A program made the translations under genes and the position numbers. Below are positions 23,890 to 31,696 of a DNA stretch of 40,100 bases, in pieces. Positions within the stretch are counted from its first letter, which is position 1. Each line of letters begins with the position of its first letter. Source of the DNA: CAYPZT01 sp964415435 (GTDB lineage Bacteria > Patescibacteriota > Microgenomatia > UBA1406 > GWC2-37-13); the NCBI GenBank assembly GCA_964415435.1, contig CAYPZT010000007.1:1-40100 (forward strand), written 5' to 3'. The notes beneath the pieces are model-generated. The model did not search any database. It saw only the letters and a list, made by a program, of their open reading frames with translations, and was not told the DNA's origin.

Positions 23890-24945
23890 TTACGATTCAA
23901 CCACTAATTCTCTCTCATTTTCGTTAAGGTGGCGTAACTTAATCCATATTAATTTTGCATGGGGACGTATGGAATCAATCGCGTCACCTATTTTCTCTCC
24001 CCACTCAATAAACATAACGTTCCCTGGTTTAAGAAACTGATCTAGTCCTAGTGGAGCAAACTCATCGGAATGCTGCAAGTTATAAAGATCAGCGTGAACA
24101 AATTTCTTGTCCTTTTTATGACCCCATATATATTCATAGTAGATAACATAGGTGGGTGAAATTATTTTTTCTACATTAAATATTTCGGCCGCACCTCGGA
24201 CGAACTCGGTTTTGCCTGTTCCCAAGTTTCCCTGAAGAATGAACACTGCAGGTTTATCTTTCGGATTTGTAGGAAACTTTTTCATCAGGTAGCGGGCTAG
24301 CTTTCGGGTTTCCGCCGGTGACTTTGTGATGTATGTTTTGGAAGAACTGAAAACTATATCTCCCTTACGAAGTATTTTCAGTTTCTCACCGGTCAGATCG
24401 ATAATGGTCGAGGGTTTATTTCTTTTTAGCTTTTTCCCATCAACGACAGCATCCACCAATTTCTTTTTTTGCTCTGAAAGCTCGTTAAACAGAGTTGACA
24501 GCTGATAATGAGGCGGCCTACCTGAGATATTTGCAGAGGTGGCGGTGACTGGTTTGCCAAATGCTTGTACCAGTTCATTTATAAAGCTGTGCGAAGGCAG
24601 TCGAACCCCGAGAGTCCCTTTTTCAGACTCAAGGAGTGATGAGACGTTATGTTTTGAGGGAAGAACGATCGTGAATGGACCGGGCAATAGTTCCTCGAGC
24701 AGTATCCTATTTTTTTCATTCACATCAGCATATTTGTCTATCATTCTTTTATCAGCGACAAAGACTGATATCGGCTTGCCCCAAGGTCTGTTTTTGAATG
24801 CGATAAGCTTTTTAACTGCTTCTTCGTTTGTCGCATCCACTAATAATCCGTATACGGTGTCTGATGGCGCAATGACTAAGCCGCCGCGCGCAAGAACCCG
24901 GACAATTCCAGAGACGGATGATGATTTAGGTTGAAAGGTCAACAT
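23890..24945 (-). CDS. Fused TsaC (threonylcarbamoyl-AMP synthase) and TsaE (t6A ATPase)
   Basis: One 351 aa frame contains two enzymes of t6A synthesis. Residues 1 to about 200 are a YrdC/TsaC domain: APSDTVYGL (28-33), FKNRPWGKPISV (50-61), LLPGPFTIVL (87-95), VRLP, ATSANISGRPP (135-145) and STIIDLTG (179-186). Residues about 205-351 are a TsaE domain with Walker A GNLGTGKT at 239-246, ISPTYVIYYEY, HADLYNL and FIEWGEKIG. The first half makes threonylcarbamoyl-AMP from threonine, bicarbonate and ATP. The second half normally binds the TsaB-TsaD complex and recycles it. Both motif sets look intact and there is no frameshift or internal start with promoter at the junction, so this appears to be a true fusion. 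It heads a run with tsaD and suf genes. Confidence 0.94.
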   Translation of the reverse strand: MLTFQPKSSSVSGIVRVLARGGLVIAPSDTVYGLLVDATNEEAVKKLIAFKNRPWGKPISVFVADKRMIDKYADVNEKNRILLEELLPGPFTIVLPSKHNVSSLLESEKGTLGVRLPSHSFINELVQAFGKPVTATSANISGRPPHYQLSTLFNELSEQKKKLVDAVVDGKKLKRNKPSTIIDLTGEKLKILRKGDIVFSSSKTYITKSPAETRKLARYLMKKFPTNPKDKPAVFILQGNLGTGKTEFVRGAAEIFNVEKIISPTYVIYYEYIWGHKKDKKFVHADLYNLQHSDEFAPLGLDQFLKPGNVMFIEWGEKIGDAIDSIRPHAKLIWIKLRHLNENERELVVES

Positions 24946-24951
24946 ATATAC

Positions 24952-24980
24952 TTGTCAATTCTATCAAATATTGCTAAAAT
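24952..24980 (+). promoter_or_regulatory. Sigma70-type promoter of ftsH
   Basis: TTGTCA (24952-24957), a 17-base spacer ending in TGC, and TAAAAT (24975-24980), which is therefore also an extended -10. The ATG follows after six bases. It shares the 41-base divergent region with the tsaC-tsaE promoter, so the two may exclude each other. Confidence 0.8.
24958..24966 (-). promoter_or_regulatory. Extended -10 of tsaC-tsaE
   Basis: On the minus strand TG, A, then TAGAAT (complement of 24958-24963), 12 bases before the tsaC-tsaE start. It sits directly beside the -35 of the divergent ftsH promoter, inside a 41-base intergenic space. Confidence 0.55.
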
Positions 24981-24986
24981 GGATCT

Positions 24987-26864
24987 ATGGCAAACTCCAA
25001 AAACGGGAAAAAAGATTCAGGAAATGGCATCAAAAAAATCGCCGAGTTTAACTTTAACTTTGACCTTAAAACAATTTTTATAATCTTTTTTATAGTTTTT
25101 TTTCTTTTTTTTACGTTAAGCAGTTTAATGAGAGAGGTTGGCCAAGCACTCCCGGAAAAATCTATCACAGCACTTCTTAAGGACATAAAAACAGGTAACG
25201 TACGAAAAGTCGAAGTAACTGATAACAAGATCGTCGCTGAACATAAAAATAATACGAAGTCCTTAACATACAAAGAGAGTGGAGATAGCTTTATAAGTAC
25301 TCTCAATGATGCGGGCATTGATCCGCAGACGGTAAATATAGAAATCAAGGATACTCAGGGATCAAGCGGACTCGTTACATTTCTCAGCAATATTATTCCT
25401 ACCGTACTCATGGTAGCATTTTTCATATTCCTGTTCCGCCAGGCAAAAGGTGCACAGGATTCGGTATTCTCTTTTGGTCAATCACGGGCAAAACGATTTA
25501 ATAAGGATTTACCTAAGGTTACCTTTAACGATATTGCCGGAGTTGAAGAGGCAAAGAAGGAACTGGAAGAAATCGTGGACTTTCTAAAACATCCTGAGAA
25601 GTACAAGAAGCTGGGAGCGCGTACCCCAAAGGGAGTGATCTTGGTAGGTCCGTCGGGAAGCGGTAAGACGCTTCTGGCTAAGGCGGTTGCAGGAGAAGCT
25701 AATGTGCCTTTTTTTTCCATCGCAGGTTCAGAATTCATGGAAATGCTGGTCGGAATAGGGGCCGCACGCGTGCGCGATCTTTTTAACACCGCAAAAAAAA
25801 GTGCTCCCTCCATCATCTTCATCGATGAAATCGATGCCATTGGCCGTGCACGATCTACGGGCGTAATGCCTTCCCATGACGAACGGGAACAGACCCTCAA
25901 TCAGATTCTTGTGGAAATGGATGGTTTCAATCCAAACGAACAGGTCGTAGTGATGGCGGCTACCAATAGAGGAGATATGCTTGATACGGCGCTCCTCAGG
26001 CCTGGCCGTTTCGACAGACGCATAATCGTCGACTACCCCGATGTAGAGGGAAGAAAATCCATCATAAAAATCCATGCACGCGGCAAACCATTTGAAGCAA
26101 ATGTTGACTGGGATAAGATTGCAAAAAGAACTGTCGGATTTTCCGGTGCTGATCTCGAAAATATGCTGAATGAGGCAGCTATTGCCGCCGCACGAGGTGG
26201 AAAGGATAAGATTAGTATGGATGATCTTGAGGAGGCTGCAACAAAAGTCAAACTTGGGCCTGAAAAGAAAAGGCTGCAAAGCGACCTTGACCGTAAACTC
26301 ACAGCCTATCATGAAGCAGGACATGCAGTCGTTTCTCATTTTCTTGCTCACACCGATCCGGTACACCGCATCTCCATCGTTTCAAGAGGGTTGGCGCTTG
26401 GATATACGCTCATACCTCCGGAAAAGGATAAACTACATGAAACAAAAACACATCTTCTGGAAAGGATCTCGGTGATGATGGGAGGCAGAGCCGCTGAGGA
26501 GGTAATTTTTAATGAAGTGACGACGGGCGCTGCAAATGATTTTGATCAGGCTACCTATATCGCAAAAGCAATGGTGGTCGAATACGGAATGAGTAGACTG
26601 GGCCCCATTAACTTTGGACCGACTCGCGATGTAACTGAATGGGGTAAGTCGTATTGGGAGCAGAACAACGTTTCACAAGAAAAAATGGCAGAGATCGATG
26701 CTGAGGTTGAGAGCATCATCACGAAAGCGTATAAGCTTGCGATTGACACAGTTAAGAAAAACAGAAAATATATGGATAGGATTGCAGCTGAACTCATCAA
26801 AAAGGAAAGTCTCGATCAGGATGAATTTGAAAAAATAGTCGGAGAGAAAAAAAGAGCCAACTGA
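24987..26864 (+). CDS. ftsH: ATP-dependent zinc metalloprotease FtsH
   Basis: A 625 aa membrane-bound AAA+ protease that extracts and degrades membrane and cytoplasmic proteins. It has two membrane helices (about 29-46 and 132-151) around a small extracytoplasmic domain. The AAA module follows with Walker A GPSGSGKT (221-228) and Walker B IIFIDEIDAIG, then SRH residues around LLRPGRFDRR. The M41 protease domain holds the zinc site HEAGH at 442-446. In the pore loop the usual FVG reads LVG (Leu254), an uncommon change. It is divergent from tsaC-tsaE and shares a short promoter region. The next gene's -10 box overlaps its stop codon. Confidence 0.97.
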   Translation: MANSKNGKKDSGNGIKKIAEFNFNFDLKTIFIIFFIVFFLFFTLSSLMREVGQALPEKSITALLKDIKTGNVRKVEVTDNKIVAEHKNNTKSLTYKESGDSFISTLNDAGIDPQTVNIEIKDTQGSSGLVTFLSNIIPTVLMVAFFIFLFRQAKGAQDSVFSFGQSRAKRFNKDLPKVTFNDIAGVEEAKKELEEIVDFLKHPEKYKKLGARTPKGVILVGPSGSGKTLLAKAVAGEANVPFFSIAGSEFMEMLVGIGAARVRDLFNTAKKSAPSIIFIDEIDAIGRARSTGVMPSHDEREQTLNQILVEMDGFNPNEQVVVMAATNRGDMLDTALLRPGRFDRRIIVDYPDVEGRKSIIKIHARGKPFEANVDWDKIAKRTVGFSGADLENMLNEAAIAAARGGKDKISMDDLEEAATKVKLGPEKKRLQSDLDRKLTAYHEAGHAVVSHFLAHTDPVHRISIVSRGLALGYTLIPPEKDKLHETKTHLLERISVMMGGRAAEEVIFNEVTTGAANDFDQATYIAKAMVVEYGMSRLGPINFGPTRDVTEWGKSYWEQNNVSQEKMAEIDAEVESIITKAYKLAIDTVKKNRKYMDRIAAELIKKESLDQDEFEKIVGEKKRAN

Positions 26865-26870
26865 TACAAT
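26862..26870 (+). promoter_or_regulatory. Extended -10 of the 5'-3' exonuclease gene
   Basis: TG, A, TACAAT (26865-26870); the TGA that begins the element is also the ftsH stop codon. The exonuclease ATG follows after six bases. No good -35 is seen, which fits an extended -10 promoter. Confidence 0.6.
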
Positions 26871-26876
26871 CACGAT

Positions 26877-27803
26877 ATGGATACATTACTTCTTATTGAT
26901 GGCAATGCTATGATGCATCGCGCCTATCATGCTCTTCCTCCTCTGACTAGTAGATCCGGCATCCAGACAAATATTCTCTACGGTTTTCTTGGCATGCTCA
27001 TTAAGGCAAACGATGATTTTGCGCCAACCCATATAATCGTCTGCTTTGACACGCCAAAACCAACCTTTCGCAAGACCATTTTTAAAGAATACCAAGCCCA
27101 CAGACCTCAGCTAGAGGATAGTTTTAAAGCCCAGATTCCACTTTTGAAAGAAATGCTGACCGCAACAGGTATTCCGATGTTTGAACAGCCGGGCTATGAA
27201 GCTGACGATATTATCGGAACCATTGCTGAGAAATATAAACGAGCAATGCGTGTACTGATTTTAACCGGAGACAAAGATATAATGCAGCTCGTAGACAAGA
27301 ATGTATTCGTCATCACTCCTAAACTTGGGCTTACCAATATCTCTTTGTATGGCGAGACAGAAGTAAAAGAGAAATTAGGCGTCGAACCAGCATCCATTCC
27401 CGAACTGAAAGGACTCATGGGCGATCCTTCAGATAACTATCCTGGGGCAAAAGGCATCGGCCCCAAGACTGCAGTTAAGCTTTTGGAACAGTTCAAAACT
27501 GCTGAGAATGTAGTTAAAAATGCAGACCGAATTGATAATGAACGGATAAAGCATATTATCAAAGATCATGCTGAAGACGTACTTCTATCAAAAAAGCTCG
27601 CAACAATTCTTACTGACGTTCCCATCTCATGCGATGTGGAAAAAACACGCTTTACGGGTTTTACTCCGGGTCTGCAACAATTCTTGGCAAAATATGACAT
27701 AAAGTCACTTAGCAACCGTATCTTTGGAACAAAAACAGCCGCTAAACCACCGCAAAAAAAAGAAAGAGAAGAAGTGAACTCAAATCAGGAAAAATTATTT
27801 TAA
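26877..27803 (+). CDS. Stand-alone 5'-3' exonuclease / flap nuclease (PolA N-terminal type)
   Basis: A 308 aa FEN/PIN-fold nuclease equal to the 5'-nuclease domain of DNA polymerase I, without polymerase domains. It would remove RNA primers and flaps. Acidic metal-binding residues are seen at LLLIDGN, CFDTPKPTFRK, QPGYEADDIIG and LTGDKDIMQL, and the helix-turn-helix DNA-binding motif in GDPSDNYPGAKGIGPKTAV. The last residues, after a charged linker, read NQEKLF (QEKLF at 304-308), resembling the QxxLF sliding-clamp-binding peptide, which would tether the enzyme to the replication clamp. The 3' end interleaves with the convergent CvpA-CAP gene over four bases. Confidence 0.93.
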   Translation: MDTLLLIDGNAMMHRAYHALPPLTSRSGIQTNILYGFLGMLIKANDDFAPTHIIVCFDTPKPTFRKTIFKEYQAHRPQLEDSFKAQIPLLKEMLTATGIPMFEQPGYEADDIIGTIAEKYKRAMRVLILTGDKDIMQLVDKNVFVITPKLGLTNISLYGETEVKEKLGVEPASIPELKGLMGDPSDNYPGAKGIGPKTAVKLLEQFKTAENVVKNADRIDNERIKHIIKDHAEDVLLSKKLATILTDVPISCDVEKTRFTGFTPGLQQFLAKYDIKSLSNRIFGTKTAAKPPQKKEREEVNSNQEKLF

Positions 27804-28780
27804 TCCGCAAATTCTTGCACAAACATCTTCCCATATACTCCGCCGTCAATAACACCAATCCCAACTCTGCTGTACTCTGGTGAAAGAATATTTTTTCGAT
27901 GACCTTCCGAATTCATAAGACCCTGATGAGCGATATAAACGTCTGGCGCATAAGCTAAATTCTCGCCTAAAACCTGAAATTCGGCTTCGCCTCGGATGGC
28001 TCTATCACCAGGACTTGACCCGTCAACAGCCGATGTATGAGAGAAGAATCCGTTCTGAAACATTTCTTTGGCGTAGTCTCTTGCTATTTCACGTAACGTA
28101 GGATCAACGGTCAGTTCAGCCAGACCACGTTGTCTTCGTTCCTCATTAACAGATTGCAACATGATACTTTCCGAGTCAGGGTCTGCATTAAGATCCGCAT
28201 TACTCACCCTTATGCCCAGATCAAGGCTCTCTCCCGATTGCGGTTTAATCGTCAAGAAGTTAATGGTTTCAAGGATAGTATCACTAAACACCTGACGCAT
28301 CTTTATTTCCAGAGACTGAGAAGCATTCACAAAATATGGACCTACCGATGAATCAAGGATGTCTTTCTTAATGGTCCCCCGTACCGGGAAGGCAAAAACT
28401 ACGTTTACTAGAAACATAAAAATAAGAAGTCCCTGGAAAAATCCAGCCGCATAGCCCAAGACTTTATTGTAGGAGTTTTGAGTTAGATCACGAAGAAATC
28501 GGGTAAGGACTATTCCTATCATGAGAAATAGAACAGACTCAACGATTATCCAGCTTATGAAAAAACCCAAACCGTTGGCTATACCTTTCGACACTCCAAG
28601 ATATGAACTCAGAAGTATACTTACCTGCGGATAAAGTTTATAGGACAGGACAAGAGATCCTAAAAAACCGCCGGCTTCAAATAACGTTTCGATAAAACCT
28701 TTATTTGTCAGAATAAAGTAAAGAAGCACACCAAAAAAAGAGATATCAACCCAGTTTATAGCTGTTAAAGAAGCTATCAT
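27800..28780 (-). CDS. CvpA-like membrane protein fused to a CAP (SCP/PR-1) domain
   Basis: A 326 aa protein in two parts. Residues 1 to about 175 form a CvpA-like (colicin V production) membrane domain with about four hydrophobic helices. Residues about 205-326 form a CAP domain: LQSVNEERRQRGLAEL, FFSHTSAVDGSSPGDRA, VLGENLAYA and LMNSEGHRKNIL then YSRVGIGV, matching the family His, Glu, Glu and His cavity residues. CAP domains are normally extracellular, so the C-terminal half probably faces outside. The role is unknown; cell-wall or surface modification is a guess from the neighbourhood of wall genes. It carries its own extended -10 promoter and diverges from a small ORF. Confidence 0.88.
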   Translation of the reverse strand: MIASLTAINWVDISFFGVLLYFILTNKGFIETLFEAGGFLGSLVLSYKLYPQVSILLSSYLGVSKGIANGLGFFISWIIVESVLFLMIGIVLTRFLRDLTQNSYNKVLGYAAGFFQGLLIFMFLVNVVFAFPVRGTIKKDILDSSVGPYFVNASQSLEIKMRQVFSDTILETINFLTIKPQSGESLDLGIRVSNADLNADPDSESIMLQSVNEERRQRGLAELTVDPTLREIARDYAKEMFQNGFFSHTSAVDGSSPGDRAIRGEAEFQVLGENLAYAPDVYIAHQGLMNSEGHRKNILSPEYSRVGIGVIDGGVYGKMFVQEFAD

Positions 28781-28792
28781 TTGGTAATACTA

Positions 28793-28801
28793 ATTTTACC
28801 A
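28793..28801 (-). promoter_or_regulatory. Extended -10 of the CvpA-CAP gene
   Basis: On the minus strand TG, G, TAAAAT (TAAAAT is the complement of 28793-28798), 12 bases before the start codon. No clear -35 is visible. It is back to back with the promoter of the small ORF on the plus strand. Confidence 0.5.
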
Positions 28802-28805
28802 TAGT

Positions 28806-28834
28806 TTGACTTTATTTTGCCTTTTTGATAAGCT
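28806..28834 (+). promoter_or_regulatory. Promoter of the small Cys-containing ORF
   Basis: TTGACT (28806-28811), 17 bases, then TAAGCT (28829-28834) preceded by TGA as an extended -10. The ATG at 28839 follows after four bases. The -10 matches consensus poorly, but the -35, spacing and TG all agree. Confidence 0.5.
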
Positions 28835-28838
28835 AAAT

Positions 28839-29030
28839 ATGAAGAGGAGTGCTGTTGAAATAACGTGTGAAAAGGCGTGTGGCCCGCTTTTTAAGCGGGA
28901 TACGAGGAGAGGGGTCGGGTCTTACTCGACATTCGATGTATCTGCGGAAACCCTCGGGCCGGAGTTTGGTCCTGACTTTTGTTCTGAAAAGGAACTCAAG
29001 AAAAACTCTCCATTTCTCTTCGTTTACTAG
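28839..29030 (+). CDS. Small hypothetical protein with CxxxC and FCS motifs (or a structured RNA)
   Basis: A 63 aa frame, MKRSAVEITCEKACG..., with a CxxxC near residue 10 and FCSEKEL near residue 46. The arrangement recalls small treble-clef zinc proteins (YHS/TRASH/MYM-like), but the last expected Cys is absent and no named family is recognised. The frame starts immediately after a plausible promoter, like other genes here. The same DNA also folds into three compact hairpins: stems 28883-28889 with 28893-28899, 28914-28920 with 28924-28930, and 28956-28960 with 28968-28972. A structured RNA ahead of glmS is therefore an alternative. Codon choice looks ordinary. Confidence 0.45.
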   Translation: MKRSAVEITCEKACGPLFKRDTRRGVGSYSTFDVSAETLGPEFGPDFCSEKELKKNSPFLFVY

Positions 29031-29045
29031 TTTGTCATAACTGCT

Positions 29046-30818
29046 ATGTGCGGGATTTATGGTGTCGTAAACGATACTTCAGGTAGAGCTGCAGAACATG
29101 TCCTGGAGGGGTTGAAAAAGCTAGAATATCGTGGGTATGATTCATGGGGCATTGCACTTATATCCCCGGGGAAAAACCATATAGAAATTGAGAAACACGT
29201 GGGAAAAATTGGTGAAGCAGCAGCTTCTCTTCCGGCGGGGCAAACTGCACTCGGTCATACCCGCTGGGCAACCCATGGTGGGGTTACAGACAAGAATGCC
29301 CATCCCCATCTTGACTGCACGCAACGAATTGCAGTGATACATAACGGCATCGTCGAAAACTATCAAGAGCTCAAAGAAGAGCTTATAGGAAAAGGTCACA
29401 CCTTCGTTTCGGAAACAGATACTGAGGTTATCGCTCACCTTATTGAAGAGGAGTTAAAAACCAGCCCGTTCAAAGAAAGTGTCCGAAAGGTATTTAAACG
29501 CCTGGCAGGTTCGAATGCTATTGCTTCCCTGTCTGCAAACGAAGACATCATCGTCGCATGCAGAAACGGTTCGCCTCTCGTGGTAGGGACAGGAGCGAAA
29601 AGTGCCTATCTTGCCTCCGACATTACTGCGTTTCTTAAGCATACACGCGATGTTCATTTTCTCCTTGATGGTGAGGGCGCTGTGCTAGGCAGTGGAGGTG
29701 TTTCTTTATTCGATGTTGCTACAGGCGAAGAAAAAGAACTTAGGCTGGAGCGCATCGACTGGGAGATCGAAGACGCTGAAAAAGGCGGATACCCCCACTT
29801 CCTCCTCAAGGAAATCATGGAACAGCAGAATACAATACCAAAAACGGCAAAGATCAACGAAGCAGTTATCAAAAATGTTGCTTCGCTTATAAAAGGCGGC
29901 TACTCAGTAACTATGATTGGATGCGGAACTGCCTCCTACTGCGCCTTAACCGCCAAGTACTATTTTGCAGAGAGAAATATATTAGTCAGCGCATATGGCG
30001 CATATGAATACGCGCCCTTTGCTCCCTTTTCGAACGAAAGGACCCTTCTTGTAGCTATATCGCAAAGTGGCGAAACCGCTGACACTATCATTGCTGCAAA
30101 AAAAGCGAAAGAGCGAGGTGCAAAGATTGTGGCAATCGTCAACGCGCGCGGATCAACTTTGGAACGCTTGGCCGATTTCGTCATTCCCGTTTCTGCCGGT
30201 CCGGAGATCGCTGTAGTTTCGACAAAGGCATTTACCTCTCAGCTTGCCACTCTATATCTTCTGGCATACGCCGCAAGCGATGCCTACAAGGAAGGTTGTG
30301 ACAACATCGCAAAACTCGAAGTTACTCTAAAGGAATGGTTACCGAAAAAGGAAACCACCACTAAGGTTATTGAGCTTGCTAAGTTACTTATGGATCACGA
30401 ACATACCTACCTTATAGGAAAACATTTAAACTATCCTGCCACACTCGAGTTTGCATTGAAGCTAAAAGAGAGCGCGTATCTTCACTCGGAAGCGTTCGCT
30501 GCGGGTGAACTCAAACACGGCGTCATTGCCCTCATCCAAAAGGACACTCCCTGTTTCGTGTTGGGCTCCTCAGACACGGTCAAACAAGAAGTGCTTTCAA
30601 GTGCGACGGAACTTAAGGCAAGAGGTGCTCAGATCATAGGAGTTGCTCCTTTTGCAGCAAAAGAATTTGACTTCCATGTACAGATACCAGAGATGGATAA
30701 CCTCACGCCCTTTGGTAGCATTATCGTCGGACAACTGTTAGGATACTACCTCGGAATAGGAAGAGGAGCTGATCCTGACAAGCCGCGTAACCTGGCGAAG
30801 AGTGTCACGGTCAAATAA
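29046..30818 (+). CDS. glmS: Glutamine-fructose-6-phosphate aminotransferase (isomerizing)
   Basis: A 590 aa enzyme making glucosamine-6-phosphate, the entry point for peptidoglycan and surface amino sugars. The N-terminal class II glutaminase domain begins MCGIYGVV with catalytic Cys2 and includes LEYRGYDSWGIA, LGHTRWATHGG and HNGIVENY. Two SIS sugar-isomerase domains follow, with MIGCGTASY, AISQSGETADT and VVSTKAFTSQ. The C-terminus DKPRNLAKSVTVK is the usual GlmS ending. The start is fixed because Cys must follow the initiator Met. A poor -10-like CATAAC with upstream TG lies four bases before the ATG, so it may instead be transcribed from the small ORF promoter. No Shine-Dalgarno sequence is present. 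Confidence 0.98.
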   Translation: MCGIYGVVNDTSGRAAEHVLEGLKKLEYRGYDSWGIALISPGKNHIEIEKHVGKIGEAAASLPAGQTALGHTRWATHGGVTDKNAHPHLDCTQRIAVIHNGIVENYQELKEELIGKGHTFVSETDTEVIAHLIEEELKTSPFKESVRKVFKRLAGSNAIASLSANEDIIVACRNGSPLVVGTGAKSAYLASDITAFLKHTRDVHFLLDGEGAVLGSGGVSLFDVATGEEKELRLERIDWEIEDAEKGGYPHFLLKEIMEQQNTIPKTAKINEAVIKNVASLIKGGYSVTMIGCGTASYCALTAKYYFAERNILVSAYGAYEYAPFAPFSNERTLLVAISQSGETADTIIAAKKAKERGAKIVAIVNARGSTLERLADFVIPVSAGPEIAVVSTKAFTSQLATLYLLAYAASDAYKEGCDNIAKLEVTLKEWLPKKETTTKVIELAKLLMDHEHTYLIGKHLNYPATLEFALKLKESAYLHSEAFAAGELKHGVIALIQKDTPCFVLGSSDTVKQEVLSSATELKARGAQIIGVAPFAAKEFDFHVQIPEMDNLTPFGSIIVGQLLGYYLGIGRGADPDKPRNLAKSVTVK

Positions 30819-30836
30819 TCCCACGGATAATATGAG

Positions 30837-30865
30837 TTGTGATTGTAAGAAAGAGGATGTATAAT
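30837..30865 (+). promoter_or_regulatory. Sigma70-type promoter of the response regulator
   Basis: TTGTGA (30837-30842), 17 bases, TATAAT (30860-30865), then eight bases to the ATG. An AGAGGA sequence just upstream of the -10 resembles a ribosome-binding site but would not be in the transcript. Confidence 0.75.
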
Positions 30866-30873
30866 GAGTACTC

Positions 30874-31545
30874 ATGGTAGATTCAATACTCGTCGTTGAA
30901 GACGACAAGGGTATTCAGACCTATATAAAAGAACTTCTTCTTGATAATGGACATTCTGTCCAGACTGCCTCAGATGGTGTGTCTGCTCTTAAGTTTATTG
31001 AGAAAACACAGCCCGATTTGGTTATTCTTGATCTTGGCCTTCCTAATATAAGTGGAGAGAGCGTCTGTATCGAAGTACGGAAAAAATATCCTGATCTTCC
31101 CGTTATCATACTTACTGCCAAAGATACAACAGCCGATATTGTGCGCGGCCTTAAACTGGGAGCCGATGACTATATCGCAAAACCATTCGAGGGCGAGGTC
31201 CTCCTTGCCCGCATTGCAGCACGCCTTCGCAACAAAAACGGTGGCGAAACGGTCTTGAAGATTGCTGATCTGGAACTTGATACAAAGACGGTAGAGGTTA
31301 GACGGGCCGGCAAGCAAATTAAACTGACCCCCCAGGAGTTCAAGCTCCTTCATTATCTCATGGCGAACAAGGGAAGAATACTGACTCGTGACATGATATT
31401 GAACCGTATCTGGGCTTCATCATATGAAATAGAAACTCGTGTCGTTGATGTATATATGGGATATCTCCGTAAAAAAATTGACTCTGGTCATAAAAAGAAG
31501 CTTCTTAACTCAGTCCGCGGCTTCGGGTACACGATTAAGGAATAA
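30874..31545 (+). CDS. OmpR/PhoB-family response regulator (orphan)
   Basis: A 223 aa transcription factor with an N-terminal receiver domain (acidic pair Glu9/Asp10, phosphoacceptor Asp53 in VILDLGLP, Thr81, Lys103 in IAKPF) and a C-terminal winged-helix DNA-binding domain (KQIKLTPQEFKLLHYLM, ending VRGFGYTIKE). All phosphorylation-site residues are intact. No sensor kinase lies beside it in this window, so the partner must be elsewhere or phosphorylation could come from a small-molecule donor. Its own promoter separates it from glmS, and it converges on secA across a 151-base gap. Target genes cannot be inferred. Confidence 0.95.
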   Translation: MVDSILVVEDDKGIQTYIKELLLDNGHSVQTASDGVSALKFIEKTQPDLVILDLGLPNISGESVCIEVRKKYPDLPVIILTAKDTTADIVRGLKLGADDYIAKPFEGEVLLARIAARLRNKNGGETVLKIADLELDTKTVEVRRAGKQIKLTPQEFKLLHYLMANKGRILTRDMILNRIWASSYEIETRVVDVYMGYLRKKIDSGHKKKLLNSVRGFGYTIKE

Positions 31546-31696
31546 AAAAGGCGTAATAGCTCGGCCAAATGGATTTACTACTCAGCCATTTCGATCCGGA
31601 AAAATAAAGATTATCTCACAGCGGCAAGTACACTACACACATCCTGATGCTCTAAAAGCCGGACTCATCATTTGTCATCAAAGAAGAGGAAAACGT
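31546..31696. other. Convergent intergenic region between response regulator and secA
   Basis: A 151-base gap, by far the longest one here between convergent genes. It holds one imperfect hairpin (AAATGG paired with CCATTT, with CGG/CCG outside it, around 31564-31601) but no T-tract, so it is not a clear intrinsic terminator. A plus-strand frame stays open across it from inside the regulator gene without a plausible start. No tRNA or known RNA family was recognised. Confidence 0.4.

Noticed and set aside
28870..28980. glmS ribozyme upstream of glmS
   Set aside because: A few short strings resemble the ribozyme core, but the 5' cleavage-site GCGCC and its pairing with GGCG are absent and the stems do not form the double pseudoknot.
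31560..31670. Hammerhead-like ribozyme on the minus strand (TGATGAG, TCCGG/CCGGA and CGAAA)
   Set aside because: The essential C before UGAUGA is A, stem II would be about 70 bases apart with a bulge next to the core, and stem III with the cleavage site cannot be completed.
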